Origin: Colwellia sp. PAMC 20917
GTDB taxonomy: Bacteria; Pseudomonadota; Gammaproteobacteria; Enterobacterales; Alteromonadaceae
Length of the DNA: 64,000 nt
Direction of reading: 5' to 3'
Assembly (NCBI RefSeq): GCF_001767295.1
Contig: NZ_CP014944.1
Coordinates: 2,914,001-2,978,000, forward strand
Positions 1-8,275 of this stretch are shown in pieces. Numbering within the stretch: position 1 is the first letter of the stretch; every line of letters starts with the position of its first letter. A program made the translations under genes and the position numbers. The notes under the pieces were generated by a model. The model saw only the letters and a program-made list of their open reading frames with translations. It searched no databases and had not been told where the DNA came from.

Positions 1-292
1 TGACTAAGTACTTTGTATTTTATGTTTAGAGCAAATATGCATAAATCTTGGTCTGAAAAGTGCGAGGCGGAATAAATTTTTTGAAATTGTTTGTATTTGT
101 TAAAGGTAGCTGTAAACACGTTAGTTGACCTAAACAGGTCCACAGCTAACTATTGACAATATTAGAGTTTTTTTTTTATATCCGCAACATCATCTGCTAA
201 CGAAGGCCCGTTAGCAGATGATGTAGGTAATGAAGAGGTTACCCCGCTAAAGCACAGTGGTAAAATAGTAGGGTCATTAAAAAAGTGGGTAA
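1..292. other. Non-coding leader region with a perfect 16-bp hairpin
   Basis: No gene is visible. The main structure is a perfect inverted repeat, arms 187-202 and 209-224 (ACATCATCTGCTAACG and its complement) around a 6-nt loop. A T-rich run precedes it at about 171-181 but no T tract follows it on either strand, so it is not a standard terminator. An imperfect inverted repeat around TTAGTTGACC lies at about 119-153. The AGTTGACC/GGTCAACT word recurs in repeats near 21240 and 25950. Confidence 0.5.
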
Positions 293-706
293 CTAAAATG
301 CATAACCTACACTTAAGAAAATAATATTTTTACTTTTTCTGCCCTTAGTACGTGTAAATCCACCCCCCGATTCAGCCACGCTAGGCATTTTGCCAATATC
401 TAAACCGAAGTTGAGCCCTTTAATTGGTGTATTGGCGTAATAGTTAATATTAACAGAATAGATTTTTCGAAAAGTTTGGGTATAAGTTCCACCTAATGAC
501 CATTTAGGGGAAAGAAAGTAATCATATCCTGCTCCTATTCCAATAAGACCTACTGATCCGCGAAAACGATGAGCGTCATTCTTCGTGGATATTTGGTATC
601 CTACAAGCCCAGAGTATTGTAAACCAAACCCCATCGATTGATTAAATTCAGTAGCACGCAACGAGTTAGTGAATAATAAACATAAAACTAGACATATTCT
701 GATCAT
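293..706 (-). CDS. Small outer-membrane beta-barrel-like protein
   Basis: A 137-residue protein with a signal peptide (about residues 1-18, ending near LRATE), then short alternating stretches typical of a small barrel (GFGLQYSGLVGYQI, GAGYDYFLSPKWSLGGTY). It ends in an aromatic residue (VGYAF), as outer-membrane barrel proteins do. An AAGGAAG ribosome site lies 5-6 bases before the ATG. I do not recognise a named family. The upstream side is occupied by two A+T-rich tandem-repeat arrays that could affect promoter spacing. It stands alone on its strand. Outer-membrane location is inferred from the signal peptide and C-terminus only. Confidence 0.65.
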   Translation of the reverse strand: MIRICLVLCLLFTNSLRATEFNQSMGFGLQYSGLVGYQISTKNDAHRFRGSVGLIGIGAGYDYFLSPKWSLGGTYTQTFRKIYSVNINYYANTPIKGLNFGLDIGKMPSVAESGGGFTRTKGRKSKNIIFLSVGYAF

Positions 707-723
707 TTTTACTTCCTTTTAAA

Positions 724-800
724 ATTTTAATGACTATAAATTTTAATGACTATAAATTTTAATGACTATAAATTTTAATGACTATAAATTTTAATGACTA
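724..800. repeat. 16-bp tandem repeat, 5 copies
   Basis: The unit AATTTTAATGACTATA repeats with period 16; the TGAC word recurs at 731, 747, 763, 779 and 795. Copies look identical. The array sits directly upstream of the ribosome site of the minus-strand barrel gene, inside its 5' leader or promoter. Confidence 0.9.
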
Positions 801-832
801 TAAATTATAAATTATAAATTATAAATTATAAA
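798..832. repeat. 7-bp tandem repeat, about 5 copies
   Basis: The unit ATAAATT repeats directly after the 16-bp array. Together they give about 110 bp of simple repeat in front of the barrel gene, a layout often associated with slipped-strand changes in expression. That role is inference. Confidence 0.85.
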
Positions 833-1149
833 ATTTGAATTGCTTATGTTTACATATCCATTCAAATTTATTTTTGGTGTAACTGGATTGATACAGCTAA
901 AAATAAGGTGGTTACATCAGTTCGACCATGCGACTTAGGGCTTTTAGAATAGAGTCTATGTATCTTGCAAGCTCATACCTGCCATTGATTGACCATATCG
1001 ACATGCTAATTTTGCCACAAAATAGTTTTGATAATCAGAGCATCCGGCACCAATACAAAGCTGATTTATCCAACCAATAATAGTCATTTAGTCACAATCT
1101 GCAATGTTGAATACAGAATCTTTCTATAGAGAATCTATGGTGTATTCCT
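833..1149. other. Intergenic, no gene seen
   Basis: About 320 bp between two minus-strand genes. It must hold the promoter of the barrel gene. No convincing coding sequence, terminator or RNA was identified. Confidence 0.4.
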
Positions 1150-1881
1150 CTATAGTGTTCTAATAATATTATCAGTGATGGTGCGGTAGGCATCATTAAA
1201 ACGTTGTTGATAAAAGTTATCATCTTGCTCTAGCCAAGTCTCAACAAATTCAGGCGGACTCTGATATTGGTAAGTTTTTGTTTGAGCACGCGTTCGTCCA
1301 TTTTCAAGGTAATCAACAACAACGGTGGCTTCTAACGAAAGAGCAACTCTGCCATCACTAAATGAGTGAAATTCTAGTGATGTAATTTGTATTGACACTT
1401 CGTTGCTATACGGTGAGTCAACAACGGTAAAGTTTTTACTGGCTTGTTTTATTACTTCAGTTAAAAGATTTTTATGTGGCTCGCTGCTTTGAATATAAGT
1501 AGTGGCTTTGTTTGTTAAAGTGGCTTCGTTTTCTGCGGAAATTCCTGTTGCGTTACCAACAACGGCTCCTACAGCTCCTCCTCCCACAGCTCCAGTCAGA
1601 GCTAAAAAAGGAGCACAAATCACAATCCATGGGCCACACAGCAGTCCCCCTGCGATAGCTCCCCCTACAGCACCAGTTTTCCCACCAGTGGCAGCATCTT
1701 CACCCACACCTTTGTTCGTAATTTTAAAAGTCAAAATTTTGTCTGAATATGACTTAGTCACAAAAGCGACAGAATCTCCTTGTTGTATCGCATTAAGTTT
1801 CGATGTACTGCTGCATGCACTAAGTGTAGCTAAACAGATACAAGTGAATAAACGAAAAATTTGTGAATTTAAATTGAACAT
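1150..1881 (-). CDS. Lipoprotein with internal glycine-zipper segment
   Basis: A 243-residue protein starting with a lipoprotein signal peptide; the lipobox is LSAC with the modified cysteine at residue 23. Residues about 65-115 form a Gly/Ala-rich membrane-seeking segment (GGKTGAVGGAIAGGLL, GAVGGGAVGAVVGNATG), like glycine-zipper segments of envelope proteins. The C-terminal half is a soluble domain with alternating hydrophobics (VSIQITSLEFHSFSDG, VALSLEATVVVDYL). The product is expected to be an envelope lipoprotein of unknown function. It is monocistronic on the minus strand. An open frame on the opposite strand (1502-1966) is only its G+C-biased shadow. Confidence 0.75.
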   Translation of the reverse strand: MFNLNSQIFRLFTCICLATLSACSSTSKLNAIQQGDSVAFVTKSYSDKILTFKITNKGVGEDAATGGKTGAVGGAIAGGLLCGPWIVICAPFLALTGAVGGGAVGAVVGNATGISAENEATLTNKATTYIQSSEPHKNLLTEVIKQASKNFTVVDSPYSNEVSIQITSLEFHSFSDGRVALSLEATVVVDYLENGRTRAQTKTYQYQSPPEFVETWLEQDDNFYQQRFNDAYRTITDNIIRTL

Positions 1882-2288
1882 GTATAGAAACTTCCTTTTA
1901 TTTTATTTTATTTCTAGGTTATTGATAATTAGCTTACATTTTAAACAATATTTATACTACTTTTGATTATATATTGGATATTCGAATAATTACAATTAAA
2001 CACAGATTAACAAATATTATTTCAAAATAAACAGAATGATGCCCATTAAATTTAGCCATAATAACCTTTAATTAGTATTGTTAGCGTGTATACCAAAGAT
2101 CTTCGAAAGCAAAATAGATAGATAGCGTTTATGAGCAAGTATCCGTTAGTAAGCTAAAGCGTACTTATAACATCAAAAGCAAAGCAAAAAGAATTAACGC
2201 ACAAGAAGAAATCACAGTCATGCATAGCAATTATGTGAACGGCGGGATTGGTCACGTTGTTCACATTCAGGTTAACAGGTTATTGGCG

Positions 2289-2316
2289 AAGAGTTATCAT
2301 CAAATAACTCTTTTTT
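2289..2316 (+). terminator. Intrinsic-terminator-like hairpin
   Basis: Arms AAGAGTTAT (2289-2297) and ATAACTCTT (2304-2312) with a 6-nt loop, followed by a run of T. No recognised plus-strand gene precedes it, so what it terminates is unknown. Confidence 0.6.
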
Positions 2317-2373
2317 CATCTATGGGGAACGTCCGCTATTAGGAAACCGTTAGCATAATGTGATTGTTGAGTC

Positions 2374-2446
2374 ATATCCGCTCTAGATCAAAACATACAA
2401 AATTTTCTGTATAAATTCTAAAATACTAAGGTCGGTAAAGTGGCTT
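2374..2446 (-). repeat. Dispersed repeat family B, copy 1 (inverted)
   Basis: The reverse complement reads GCCACTTT, then a TTAG..TTTTAGAATT stretch, then TTTTGTATGTTTTGATCT and AGCGGA. It matches the left part of copies at 18124-18333 and 21966-22174. Confidence 0.7.
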
Positions 2447-2670
2447 GACCTGAACTGTGTTGATGATTGCTCTACTTCCGCTTTTGGCTAGCTGGAGAAG
2501 TATCTAATAATCACTAGGCCAATGTTAACAAAGATACGAAAGAAGACAATTCAATAACTGTTTCAAACCTATATTATTAGCTAGCTTTGTTGACAATTTT
2601 AAAGAGTGAGGAATAGGTATTCTATATTTACCACCCCTTCCTCTGGAGAGGAAGGGGTCAGGCATAATAA

Positions 2671-3612
2671 TTAATAACTGCAATTTTTAGGAGAGCAGAT
2701 CTCACTTTCACAATAGTGACATCTGGTTGTGTTTTTTCCTTGAGATTTAGCTGTGTAAAGATACTTGTCGGCATATTCGAGTAGGTCGATTTTGTTATTA
2801 AAGTTACTTGGATGGACACAAGCTAAACCAGCACTCACGGTAACACGTATACTATCCTTTATTGCATCACGTTTAATATTCAATTCTTTTAAAACTTGAT
2901 GTATTTTGGTGCAAATTTCTTGTGCTTGTTTAGATGACGTATTTCCTAAAACATAAATAAATTCTTCCCCACCGTACCGACAAAATAGATCACTTGGTCT
3001 GTTTACTAATTGTTTTAATTCATTACAAATTGTCTTTAAACACCAATCACCTTTAACGTGACCATACGTATCATTGAATGCTTTAAAGTCATCAATATCA
3101 ATAATGATGAGACTAATTGGAGACAATGACCGGGCACATCGAAGCCATTCTTTTTGAAAAAATTCGTCAAATGCTCTACGATTTGCAACCCCTGTTAGGG
3201 CATCGATATTGGAATTTATATCTGCTTGTTTTTTCTGCGTGATATTAACATGCTGTAATAAGGTATAAGTTTTTTGGTTGGATTTAAATGGAGTGCAGTT
3301 GAGTGAAAACCAACGATGATTGTCTGGACTATGACAAGGATATTCAAATGAAAAACTCGGAGAGTTCTGACTGGCAACAGCTTCTATGCCTGATAAAATG
3401 AGTGAAATATCATCATTATCTTCACTTATTGAATTCTTACAAATATCGAAGTAATTGATTTTATGCCAATCGGTGGATTGCGTTGAAGAGTTATTTAATT
3501 CAAAATCGACCCATGCCTGATTTACAAATACAATATCACCAATATTATTAATAATACAAATATGTTCAGGAAGAGCATCGAGTGCATTATTGAAAAAGTC
3601 TACCTCATCCAT
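2671..3612 (-). CDS. PAS-GGDEF diguanylate cyclase
   Basis: A predicted cytosolic enzyme that joins two GTP into cyclic di-GMP. I choose the ATG at 3612 (MDEVDFFNN), which follows an AGGT; an extension to 3663 would need a TTG start. An N-terminal PAS sensor (about residues 5-120, ALPEHICIINNIGDIVFVNQ) is followed by a GGDEF domain. The GGDEF domain has LTGVANRR, IIIDIDDFKAFND and an active RYGGEEF. The sequence RPSD lies five residues before GGEEF, matching the RxxD inhibitory site for product feedback. The C-terminus is unusual: CHYC, then ESEIC and SPKNC, four cysteines in 15 residues that could bind a metal. It stands alone. Confidence 0.88.
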   Translation of the reverse strand: MDEVDFFNNALDALPEHICIINNIGDIVFVNQAWVDFELNNSSTQSTDWHKINYFDICKNSISEDNDDISLILSGIEAVASQNSPSFSFEYPCHSPDNHRWFSLNCTPFKSNQKTYTLLQHVNITQKKQADINSNIDALTGVANRRAFDEFFQKEWLRCARSLSPISLIIIDIDDFKAFNDTYGHVKGDWCLKTICNELKQLVNRPSDLFCRYGGEEFIYVLGNTSSKQAQEICTKIHQVLKELNIKRDAIKDSIRVTVSAGLACVHPSNFNNKIDLLEYADKYLYTAKSQGKNTTRCHYCESEICSPKNCSY

Positions 3613-4137
3613 GAATAAGTACCTATCAACTAAATACAATGTGATTAATAAATATACGATCAAAACCAGAATATTGCAACTATGGGATTTTTAAGCTTAT
3701 CAGCTAGTTGGACGAATACTTATTATATCGCTGCTAAGGAGTTTTAAAATCAAATAAGCCAAACTGTCTAGTTTGCCACAAACTCTTCATAGCAGTTTCT
3801 TGGATAAGGACAGCTTATGTTTAGGTTTGTTAGATACCAGTCGCGACAAAACACCATAAGATCAAGCAAGCTTCACTCCTCAGGCTGGTGTCTAACAAAC
3901 TCCAGAGAACGAAACCGCGTGAACCAAGTGCTTACTATGGGGAATGCTATATCGTGGTTGGGTGTTTGACTGGGTAATTTTGAATTAGCGCTTGTTGCTG
4001 TTTGACTTTAGTTGGCATAAACGACTTATTAACGAGTAAAAACTCAATGAAGTATAGCGTCATATTCGCTATTGTGGTGTTTTTGGCAAAGCGATCCCTT
4101 ATCAACATTCGATAATAGAGATACTTATTTCCATTTG
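3613..4137. other. Intergenic, downstream flank of the IS91-type element
   Basis: Contains the hairpin at 3825-3900. A 78-codon frame at 3947-4183 overlaps the transposase end and has no features of a gene. Confidence 0.4.
3825..3900. repeat. Inverted repeat, 16-bp arms
   Basis: Arms GTTTGTTAGATACCAG (3825-3840) and CTGGTGTCTAACAAAC (3885-3900) pair at 15 of 16 positions across a 44-nt spacer. It lies about 240 bp beyond the transposase stop and may be part of the terminus of the IS91-type element. Confidence 0.7.
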
Positions 4138-5337
4138 CTAATTCACAAGCTTGATTGGTGGTGCGCGAGGTTTCAACCTGCAAATTAGAATATCTTTAAT
4201 AATCATTGGCTCACTACATTCTGGGCATGTAAAGACAATACTTTTTGCAGGTGGAAGTGATTTACCCTCAACTAATTCCGGTGTGGTTACTTCAGGCACT
4301 TTTACATTAAGTAGGCTCTTAACTTTAGTTAAGTTCTTCTTACAAGTCGTATTGGCAATCAAGCCATAATGCCTGATACGTTGAAACCCCGAAGGTAAAG
4401 CATGCAACAAAAACCGTCGTATAAATTCACCATGGCTTAATGTCATCGTTCGGTATCGCTTTGACGCTTTAGCACGATAGTTTTTAACACGAAACGTAAC
4501 GTCATTTTCATCACTTTTAACCAAGCGACTATTGGATATCGCTACGCGGTGTGTATAACGAGCAAGGTAAGCGAAAACAGCTTTAGGCCCTGAAAAAGGT
4601 CTTTTAGCATAAACTACCCATTCTTTTTTTCGTAACGGCGTAAGCCATTTGGTAAACGACACTTCATCTTCAAGCGACTTACTTTCACCAAAGAATATCA
4701 GTTGATTTTGTTGATAAGCTTGCGCTAATTTCTCAAGGTATAAGCGACGAAACAATCGCGATAACACACGCACAGGCAGGAAGAAGCCTGATTTACTTGA
4801 TACCCACTTTTCCCCATCAAGAGATAAACCACCACCTGGTACAATACCATGCACATGCGGATGATGTGTCATCGCAGAGCCCCATGTATGAAGGACAAAA
4901 GTAACCCCTAATTTAGCGCCGAGTCGCTTTTCATCAGCGCCTATCGTGAGAAGCGTTTCTGCCGCCGTTTTCAGTAATAAGCCATACATTATCGACTTGT
5001 TGTAGTAGGCAATTTCTGCGATTTCTTTTGGTAAGGTAAAAACCAAATGATAATAATCGACAGGTAGTAGTTGCGCTTGTCTCGCTTCAAGCCATCTTTT
5101 TGCTGAGCTTGCTTGGCATTTTGGGCAATGCCTATTACGACATGAGTTATAAGAAATATGAGTCTTATGACATGATTGGCAATAAAGTTGATGTCCACCT
5201 AAAACCTCTGTTCGACAATTTTCAATGGCTGACATGATTTTCAATTGACTGAGGTTAATATGCCCCTGATGCTTATCACGCCATACTTGACCGTTCTGTC
5301 GAAATATATCGGATACTTCTAATTGAGGACGAGTCAT
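4138..5337 (-). CDS. IS91-family HUH transposase
   Basis: A 399-residue rolling-circle transposase. The N-terminus has a zinc-binding cluster (CQSCHKTH..., CRNRHCPKCQ, about residues 54-75). The metal-binding HUH motif is HPHVHG (about residue 160), and a catalytic tyrosine region reads YLARYTHRVAISNSR (about residue 260). The chain appears complete, so this protein may be active. It starts 9 bases after the stop of the tyrosine recombinase gene, so the two form one operon, as in IS91-type elements that carry an integrase ahead of the transposase. I could not define the element ends; IS91 elements lack terminal inverted repeats and target duplications. Confidence 0.9.
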   Translation of the reverse strand: MTRPQLEVSDIFRQNGQVWRDKHQGHINLSQLKIMSAIENCRTEVLGGHQLYCQSCHKTHISYNSCRNRHCPKCQASSAKRWLEARQAQLLPVDYYHLVFTLPKEIAEIAYYNKSIMYGLLLKTAAETLLTIGADEKRLGAKLGVTFVLHTWGSAMTHHPHVHGIVPGGGLSLDGEKWVSSKSGFFLPVRVLSRLFRRLYLEKLAQAYQQNQLIFFGESKSLEDEVSFTKWLTPLRKKEWVVYAKRPFSGPKAVFAYLARYTHRVAISNSRLVKSDENDVTFRVKNYRAKASKRYRTMTLSHGEFIRRFLLHALPSGFQRIRHYGLIANTTCKKNLTKVKSLLNVKVPEVTTPELVEGKSLPPAKSIVFTCPECSEPMIIKDILICRLKPRAPPIKLVN

Positions 5338-5346
5338 GATAAATAC

Positions 5347-6249
5347 TCACGACTTGTCCTTATCTTTAGTCTTATCCTTGCTTTCTAAAGCGTCAAGTGG
5401 ACTGATAACTTCGCGTAATAAGTTTGTTGCGACCTGAGCATATAAAGCCGTGGTACCTAATTTAGCATGCCCAAGCAATACCTGTATGACACGTATATCA
5501 ACATGCGCTTCAAGTAAATGTGTAGCAAAGCTGTGACGTAAGGTATGCATCGATACCTTTTTATTAATACCAGCGTCCTTGGCCGTTGTTGTACAAACTC
5601 TAGCAAGCTGACGACTCGTCATATGATTAATCGGATTAAGCCCTGGAAACAACCAACCTTCACGATGCATTTGCCCATGTTTATTAGCAAACAACCACCA
5701 ATGTCGTAAATGCTCGAGTAGCGCAGGAGATAACATAGCGTATCTGTCTCAGCTTCCTTTACCTTGTTCAACGCGAAGTACCATACGCTCACTGTCTATA
5801 TCTGAGACTTTAAGCGAAACGACTTCGCTAACGCGAAGCCCAGCACCATAAGCAACAGAAAATGCAGCATGGTATTTAGGATGAGCGGCTGCCCCAAGAA
5901 ACAGTTTTATCTCTTCTAGACTCAAAATAATGGGTAACTTACGTGCGATTGAAACAGTGATTAATTTGGTGAGTAACTGCGGTTTATCTAACGTAACATT
6001 ATATAAAAACCTCAAACCAGAAAGGGTGCTATTAATCGTTGTTCCTGTTGCGCCGTCTTCAACTAAAAACAATTGGAACTCACGCAAATTGTCACGGGTA
6101 GCGTTTTCAGGTGAATGTTTCAAATATTCACATAAACGATTTAGTGCTCGGACATAACCTATCTGTGTTTTAGCCGTAAGCTTACGGATAACCATGTCTT
6201 CAGTGAAACGTTGGCTCAGTTCAGGATCAAAATAAGTAGAAAAAATCAT
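5347..6249 (-). pseudogene. Tyrosine recombinase of the IS91-type element, broken by an in-frame stop
   Basis: Two open frames (6249-5749 and 5736-5347) lie in the same reading frame and together form one phage-integrase-like protein. The upstream part has the SAM-like core-binding region and the box I arginine (GAGLRVSEVVSLK). The downstream part has [10 protein letters not shown] and [14 protein letters not shown], with the catalytic Arg, His and Tyr. The interruption is a single TGA at 5749-5751 in ...GKGS-stop-DRYAMLS..., where family members usually have a basic residue; one CGA-to-TGA change would explain it. The product is expected to be inactive unless the stop is read through. Confidence 0.85.
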
Positions 6250-6902
6250 GTTAAAACTCCTCGTTAATTGAGACGAAATGCCTCAATACTAAGAGTAGAA
6301 AAGAATATGGAAGGTTAAAGGATTTAAAGAGTTAGCCAAGAGCTCCAATACCGCGGAGCGGTTTAGTTCTTTGGCTAACTGAAGAAGGCTCTAATACAAT
6401 CTGACTCAATATTAAAAAGATAAGATATAGTTATCCACATATATAAATATGCATTGTTTGACTATAAATATTACCGATTAATCGAATAATCTGACTGGCA
6501 AAGAAGACTATTTATTGTGGTGAATTCAAAGCGAAATTAGGACCGTTTTGTGCATTTTGCGACATTTTAGTAATATTATTTAAGTAATTAATTTATACAT
6601 AGAAAATGCTACACATGCGCTAAAAATAAAACGTTTAACTTGCAGAAGTTCGCTTTAAATTCTAATTTTGATTGGTTAGGTGATTTCCCTGTAAGTCATT
6701 ATTAGGCCTTATAAGCCTATGGAAAATTGGTCACATATGGATATTCAGGAAGAATATAATATAGTAATTAAGCTAGAACTCAGCTAAATTTCATTTCCTT
6801 TATGGCTATAGTTATATAGATTTGCTTAGGTGTTGGTTTAGCTTTTTATGTAACCTTATGTGCGGACAGAGGGGTAAAGGTAAATTTGCATTGGTTAAAC
6901 GG
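6250..6902. other. Intergenic, no gene seen
   Basis: About 650 A+T-rich bases with the hairpin at 6331-6379 and a short inverted repeat around 6702-6720 (TAGGC...GCCTA). No coding sequence recognised. Confidence 0.4.
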
Positions 6903-7000
6903 GCTTAATAAGTCGCTCAAGAGTGAAAATTTGCAGTTGGCTGTTTTCGCTCCGTTCAACATTTTACCCAACTACAAATTTCTCCTTAGCGGGGCTTTGG
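6903..7000 (+). repeat. attC-like recombination site (degenerate)
   Basis: The sequence runs from GCTTAATAAGTCGCTCAAGAG to CTCCTTAGCGGGGCTTTGG. Its flanks pair: GCTCAAGAG..AAATTTGCAGTTGG with CCAACTACAAATTTCTCCTTAGC. The interior TTGGCTGTTTTCGCTCCGTTC resembles Vibrio-type integron attC sites as I remember them. The simple-site core has drifted (GCTTTGG instead of GCGTTRGG). It ends 22 bp before the mscL-like ATG, the usual place for a cassette boundary. Confidence 0.5.
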
Positions 7001-7021
7001 TACAATAATTAGAGATCAAAC

Positions 7022-7486
7022 ATGAAAAAGATACTTGATGAATATAAAGAGTTTGCGCTTAAAGGCAATGTAATGGATATGGCGATTGGTATCGTTATTG
7101 GCGGTGCATTTGCTACGATTGCTTCTAGCTTAGTTGCTAATATTATTGCACCAATTATAGGTTTGCTATCAAGTGGTGTGGATACTGTTGACTTGTTTCT
7201 CGTTTTAAAAGAAGGGGCAGTTGGAACGCCTTATTTGAGCCTAGACCAAGCCAACAAAGATGGCGCTGTAACCCTTAGCTATGGTCTTTTTATTAACAGT
7301 GTTTTTAGCTTTCTTATTGTCTCCTGGATTACATTTATATTGATAAAAGCAATTAATAGAATCAATAGAAAAGAAGAAAGAGATATATTCAACAAAACCA
7401 AGGATTGCCCAATGTGCTTTTCAGAAATTCATAAAAAAGCGATGATATGCCCTAATTGCACATCGAAAATCGAGACAATTACCTAA
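7022..7486 (+). CDS. mscL: MscL-type mechanosensitive channel with C-terminal zinc ribbon
   Basis: A 154-residue inner-membrane channel that opens under membrane tension to release solutes in osmotic downshock. The N-terminal amphipathic helix and first membrane helix are clear (EFALKGNVMDMAIGIVIGGAFA, about residues 10-31), and the second helix spans about 86-112. Unlike ordinary MscL (about 130-145 residues), the C-terminal helix is replaced by a zinc ribbon, C129xxC132 and C143xxC146. The stop codon lies inside an ACCTAAC core, as in integron cassettes, and an attC-like site precedes the gene. A second mscL follows about 130 bp downstream. Channel identity is strong; cassette origin is inference. 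Confidence 0.88.
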   Translation: MKKILDEYKEFALKGNVMDMAIGIVIGGAFATIASSLVANIIAPIIGLLSSGVDTVDLFLVLKEGAVGTPYLSLDQANKDGAVTLSYGLFINSVFSFLIVSWITFILIKAINRINRKEERDIFNKTKDCPMCFSEIHKKAMICPNCTSKIETIT

Positions 7487-7557
7487 CAAGGCGGAGCGCT
7501 TCGCGTTTGCAGTTTACGACGTTGGTATGACTTAGCTAGCAGTAAAAAAGGTTAGGG
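7481..7557 (+). repeat. Possible second attC-like site
   Basis: Begins ACCTAACAAGGCG, an RYYYAAC core that includes the mscL stop codon, and ends near AAAAAAGGTTAGGG, so CCTAAC and GTTAGG are complementary ends about 75 bp apart. The interior pairs poorly, so it may be decayed or coincidental. Confidence 0.35.
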
Positions 7558-7617
7558 AATAGAAAGCACAAAGCGCTAATATAACTGCCACTATCAATGA
7601 ACCAGAGAGACAAGGCT

Positions 7618-8022
7618 ATGAGCATGATTAAGGATTTCAAAAAATTTGCGGTGAAGGGAAATGTCGTCGACATGGCGGCCGGAATCGTTATTGGGGTGGC
7701 GTTCGGGAAAATCATCACAGCATTGGTTTCTGGGGTTATTATGCCTCCGATTGGCGTGCTATTAGGTGGCGTAAACTTTTCTGATTTAGCAATTGTCATC
7801 AAGGAGGCTGTAGGCGAAGCGCCAGCAGTGGTGATAAGTTACGGAGCATTTATTCAAACCATTGTTGATTTCACTATCATTGCATTTGTAATATTTATGG
7901 TTGTTATAGGAATCAATAAACTAAAGAAAAAAGAAGAGGAAGCGCCTAAAACTCCCAGCCCCCCTTCTAAGGAGGAGATGTTGCTAACGGAAATACGTGA
8001 TTTACTTAAATCTAAATCATGA
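7618..8022 (+). CDS. mscL: Large-conductance mechanosensitive channel MscL
   Basis: A 134-residue channel of ordinary MscL layout. The N-terminal helix reads [17 protein letters not shown], the first membrane helix [18 protein letters not shown], then a periplasmic loop, a second membrane helix (about [21 protein letters not shown]) and a charged C-terminal helix ending [14 protein letters not shown] choose the ATG at 7618; ATG at 7624 is equally possible (AAGG lies 8 bases before it), while the 7597 start adds seven unconserved residues. It sits directly downstream of the zinc-ribbon MscL, giving two different mscL genes in tandem. Confidence 0.92.
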   Translation: MSMIKDFKKFAVKGNVVDMAAGIVIGVAFGKIITALVSGVIMPPIGVLLGGVNFSDLAIVIKEAVGEAPAVVISYGAFIQTIVDFTIIAFVIFMVVIGINKLKKKEEEAPKTPSPPSKEEMLLTEIRDLLKSKS

Positions 8023-8271
8023 TGACTGTTTGAAGATAAAATGTGTAACAAATCGCATGCAGTCGGACGCGGCATTATCGATACAAGATCTAATCGAATC
8101 TGTCCATTAGCTGTAATTGCTAATGTCTCTTTTACGCTAAGCGGAAGCTAGAACACTGTTATGTCTAACGTCTTTTGCAAGTCTTAAACCAGCCCCACAA
8201 GTGAGCAGAAAATCTTGGCTAATATTGCCCTAAATATGCTCCTGAATTTGCAAAGGCTAATGTCCGCAATT
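8023..8271. other. Intergenic remnant sequence before the IS1182-type element
   Basis: No gene seen. Contains TAACAAATCGCATGCAG shortly after the mscL stop (attC-like start, no matching end found) and the word AAGGCTAATGTCCGCAAT near 8253-8270, which recurs near 20981-20999. Confidence 0.35.
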
Positions 8272-8275
8272 GGCT

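Larger units (their letters stand above)
1882..2670. other. Intergenic region with terminator and dispersed repeat
   Basis: No confident gene in about 790 bp. It contains a plus-strand terminator-like hairpin (2289-2316) and one inverted copy of a dispersed repeat (2374-2446). A short open frame starting at 2220 (MHSNYVNGGIGHV...) runs through the hairpin and is not recognised; I do not call it a gene. Confidence 0.5.
4138..6249 (-). mobile_element. IS91-type insertion element (gene span only)
   Basis: Integrase pseudogene plus HUH transposase on the minus strand. A hairpin with arms GTTAGCCAA (6331-6339) and TTGGCTAAC (6371-6379) lies just outside the integrase start, and another at 3825-3900 beyond the transposase end. 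These may mark the ends, but that is inference. Confidence 0.7.

Noticed and set aside
1502-1966. Plus-strand ORF opposite the glycine-zipper lipoprotein
   Set aside because: Pro/Ala-rich composition is the antisense of the Gly/Ala segment; no ribosome site.
2220-2342. Short ORF MHSNYVNGG...
   Set aside because: Reads through a terminator-like hairpin and repeat words; no known family.
3825-3900. attC integron site
   Set aside because: The core words are in the wrong order (GTTRRRY before RYYYAAC) on both strands, so it is only an inverted repeat.
3947-4183. 78-codon ORF at the end of the IS91 transposase
   Set aside because: Overlaps the transposase in another frame, low-complexity and without motifs.
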